Below are positions 62,997 through 64,000 of a stretch of 64,000 nt of DNA, one piece after another. The stretch's first letter is position 1. Each line of letters starts with the position of its first letter. Under the pieces are notes generated by a model, which saw only the letters and a list, made by a program, of their open reading frames with translations, did no database searches and was not told where the DNA came from. The DNA lies in NCBI RefSeq assembly GCF_900111935.1, contig NZ_FOYN01000003.1, forward strand, positions 553,800-617,799, given 5' to 3'. This DNA is from Halorubrum sodomense. Its GTDB lineage: Archaea; Halobacteriota; Halobacteria; Halobacteriales; Haloferacaceae. Both the position numbers and the translations under genes were made by a program.

Positions 62997-63866
62997 CTAC
63001 AGGAACTCCTCGACGTGGTCTGCGACCTCTTCGGGGGTGTCGCCGACCGGAACGCCCGCGTCGTTGAGCGCGTCGATCTTCGACTGCGCGGTCCCCGTGC
63101 CGGAGCCGGAGACGATGGCGCCCGCGTGACCCATGCGCTTGCCCGGCGGGGCCGTGCGCCCGGCGATGAAGCCGGCGACCGGCGTGTCCATGTACTCCCC
63201 GATGAACCTCGCGGCCTGCTCCTCGTCTTCCCCGCCGATCTCGCCGCACATCACGACTGCGTCGGTGTCGGGATCGGCCTCGAACGCCTCGAGGGCGTCG
63301 ACGAAGGAGGTCCCGATGATCGGGTCGCCGCCGATACCGATGGCGGTCGTCTGCCCGATGCCGCGCTCGGTGAGGTTGTCGACGACCTGATAGGTGAGCG
63401 TGCCGGAGCGGGAGACGAGCCCGACGTTCCCCTCGGAGAAGATGTTCCCGGGGAGGATGCCGAGCTTCGCCTCGCCGGGCGTGATGATCCCGGGACAGTT
63501 CGGGCCGAGCAGGCGCGTGTCGGTCTCGCCCAGGCGCTTGTTCACTTTCGCCATGTCCTGGGTCGGAATCCCCTCGGTGATCGCGACCGCGAGGTCGAGG
63601 TCCGTGTCGAGCGACTCGAAGACGGCGTCCGCGGCGAACGCCGGCGGCACGAACACCACGGAGGCGTCCGCGTCCTCCGCCGCGACGGCCTCGTCGACCG
63701 TGTCGTAGACGGGGACGCCGTGGACCTCCTGCCCGCCCTTGCCGGGCACCGCGCCGGCGACGACGTTGGTGCCGTACTCGATCATCTGGCCGGCGTGGAA
63801 CTTCCCCTCCCCGCCGGTGATCCCCTGGACAACCACCCTGGTGTCGTCGTCGACGAAAATGCTCAC
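62997..63866 (-). CDS. sucD: Succinate-CoA ligase subunit alpha
   Basis: 289 residues. [53 protein letters not shown] and the phospho-His loop [15 protein letters not shown] are diagnostic. It catalyses the substrate-level phosphorylation step of the TCA cycle with SucC. The start is GTG at 63866 ([10 protein letters not shown] follows), 79 nt after the sucC stop; GTG 63875 would add three residues. Confidence 0.95.
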   Translation of the reverse strand: MSIFVDDDTRVVVQGITGGEGKFHAGQMIEYGTNVVAGAVPGKGGQEVHGVPVYDTVDEAVAAEDADASVVFVPPAFAADAVFESLDTDLDLAVAITEGIPTQDMAKVNKRLGETDTRLLGPNCPGIITPGEAKLGILPGNIFSEGNVGLVSRSGTLTYQVVDNLTERGIGQTTAIGIGGDPIIGTSFVDALEAFEADPDTDAVVMCGEIGGEDEEQAARFIGEYMDTPVAGFIAGRTAPPGKRMGHAGAIVSGSGTGTAQSKIDALNDAGVPVGDTPEEVADHVEEFL

Positions 63867-63945
63867 GCGAACCACCCCGTGGTGAACGTGAGGTTATCGT
63901 TCGTGAACGAGCGACCGTCGGGAGCGAGTGAACGTACGATAGAAC

Positions 63946-64000
63946 TCATTGGGTCACCTCATCCGCGTTCTTCACCGCGCGCTGGACCGCGTCCTCCAGC
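63946..64000 (-). CDS. sucC: C-terminus of succinate-CoA ligase subunit beta (partial)
   Basis: The window edge contains the last 17 codons of a minus-strand gene, LEDAVQRAVKNADEVTQ then TGA at 63946. This helix is the usual SucC C-terminus, and the position upstream of sucD fits. The rest lies beyond the window. Confidence 0.8.
   Translation of the reverse strand, partial: LEDAVQRAVKNADEVTQ

Noticed and set aside
63867-63945. 79-nt gap between sucC and sucD with a CGTTCGTGAACG palindrome as a regulatory element
   Set aside because: The gap is longer than expected for this pair, but the palindrome has only 5-bp arms and there is no promoter-like sequence that would give it a clear function.

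Overview
The window is about 70% G+C. Nearly every protein is rich in Asp and Glu, and many genes have leaderless starts with a TATA-like element 22-32 nt upstream. Archaeal informational genes (aIF6, L31e, L39e, LX, prefoldin alpha, RNase P Rpp30 and Pop5, proteasome alpha, TFS, aCPSF1), tetrahydromethanopterin cyclohydrolase and a bacterial-type gyrBA pair together point to a haloarchaeon, most like Halorubrum or a relative. It reads as ordinary chromosome. There is no rRNA operon, CRISPR array, transposase or provirus block.

Layout. 1-3 kb: end of an acidic coiled-coil gene, a HisG-like protein, and a small HTH-like protein overlapping an Xer-type tyrosine recombinase. 3-9 kb: a PAP2 lipid phosphatase, then on the minus strand rpl39e-rpl31e-tif6 and rpl18a-pfdA-ftsY, with a two-gene ABC exporter carrying its own promoter between the two blocks. 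9-14 kb: an M20 deacylase and a DUF357 protein (minus), then rnp3-methyltransferase-rnp2-psmA (plus) and an SDR. 14-25 kb: aCPSF1 with a tiny upstream ORF, the hydantoinase pair hyuA/hyuB, a cupin, a haem-copper-oxidase-like membrane protein, methylglyoxal synthase, TFS and an AlaX editing protein.

26-37 kb is the most distinctive region. It encodes a PilB3-type ATPase with very long acidic extensions, a PilC3/TadC-type membrane platform, and five overlapping small genes in one minus-strand operon. A convergent larger gene encodes a protein resembling a PilX-type minor pilin with a beta-helix body. All six non-core proteins start with a short charged segment followed by one hydrophobic helix, so the locus looks like a complete type IV pilus-like machine with a set of pseudopilins.

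37-48 kb: a DUF1405 membrane protein, a MazG-like pyrophosphohydrolase, tRNA-Arg(CCT) with degenerate copies of its 3' end beside it, tatA, lipoproteins, a peroxiredoxin, an acetyl-CoA-synthetase-like ligase, gyrA and gyrB. 48-64 kb: an iron-dependent alcohol dehydrogenase, an NTF2-like protein, a PhoU/TrkA-C protein, mch, a Tat-signal alpha/beta hydrolase without a recognisable start codon, an eIF2B-alpha-like protein lacking the isomerase Asp, a fatty-acyl-CoA ligase, an MtaB-type methylthiotransferase, an HTH regulator, a hybrid sensor kinase with tandem repeats in its ATP-binding domain, and sucD with the tail of sucC.
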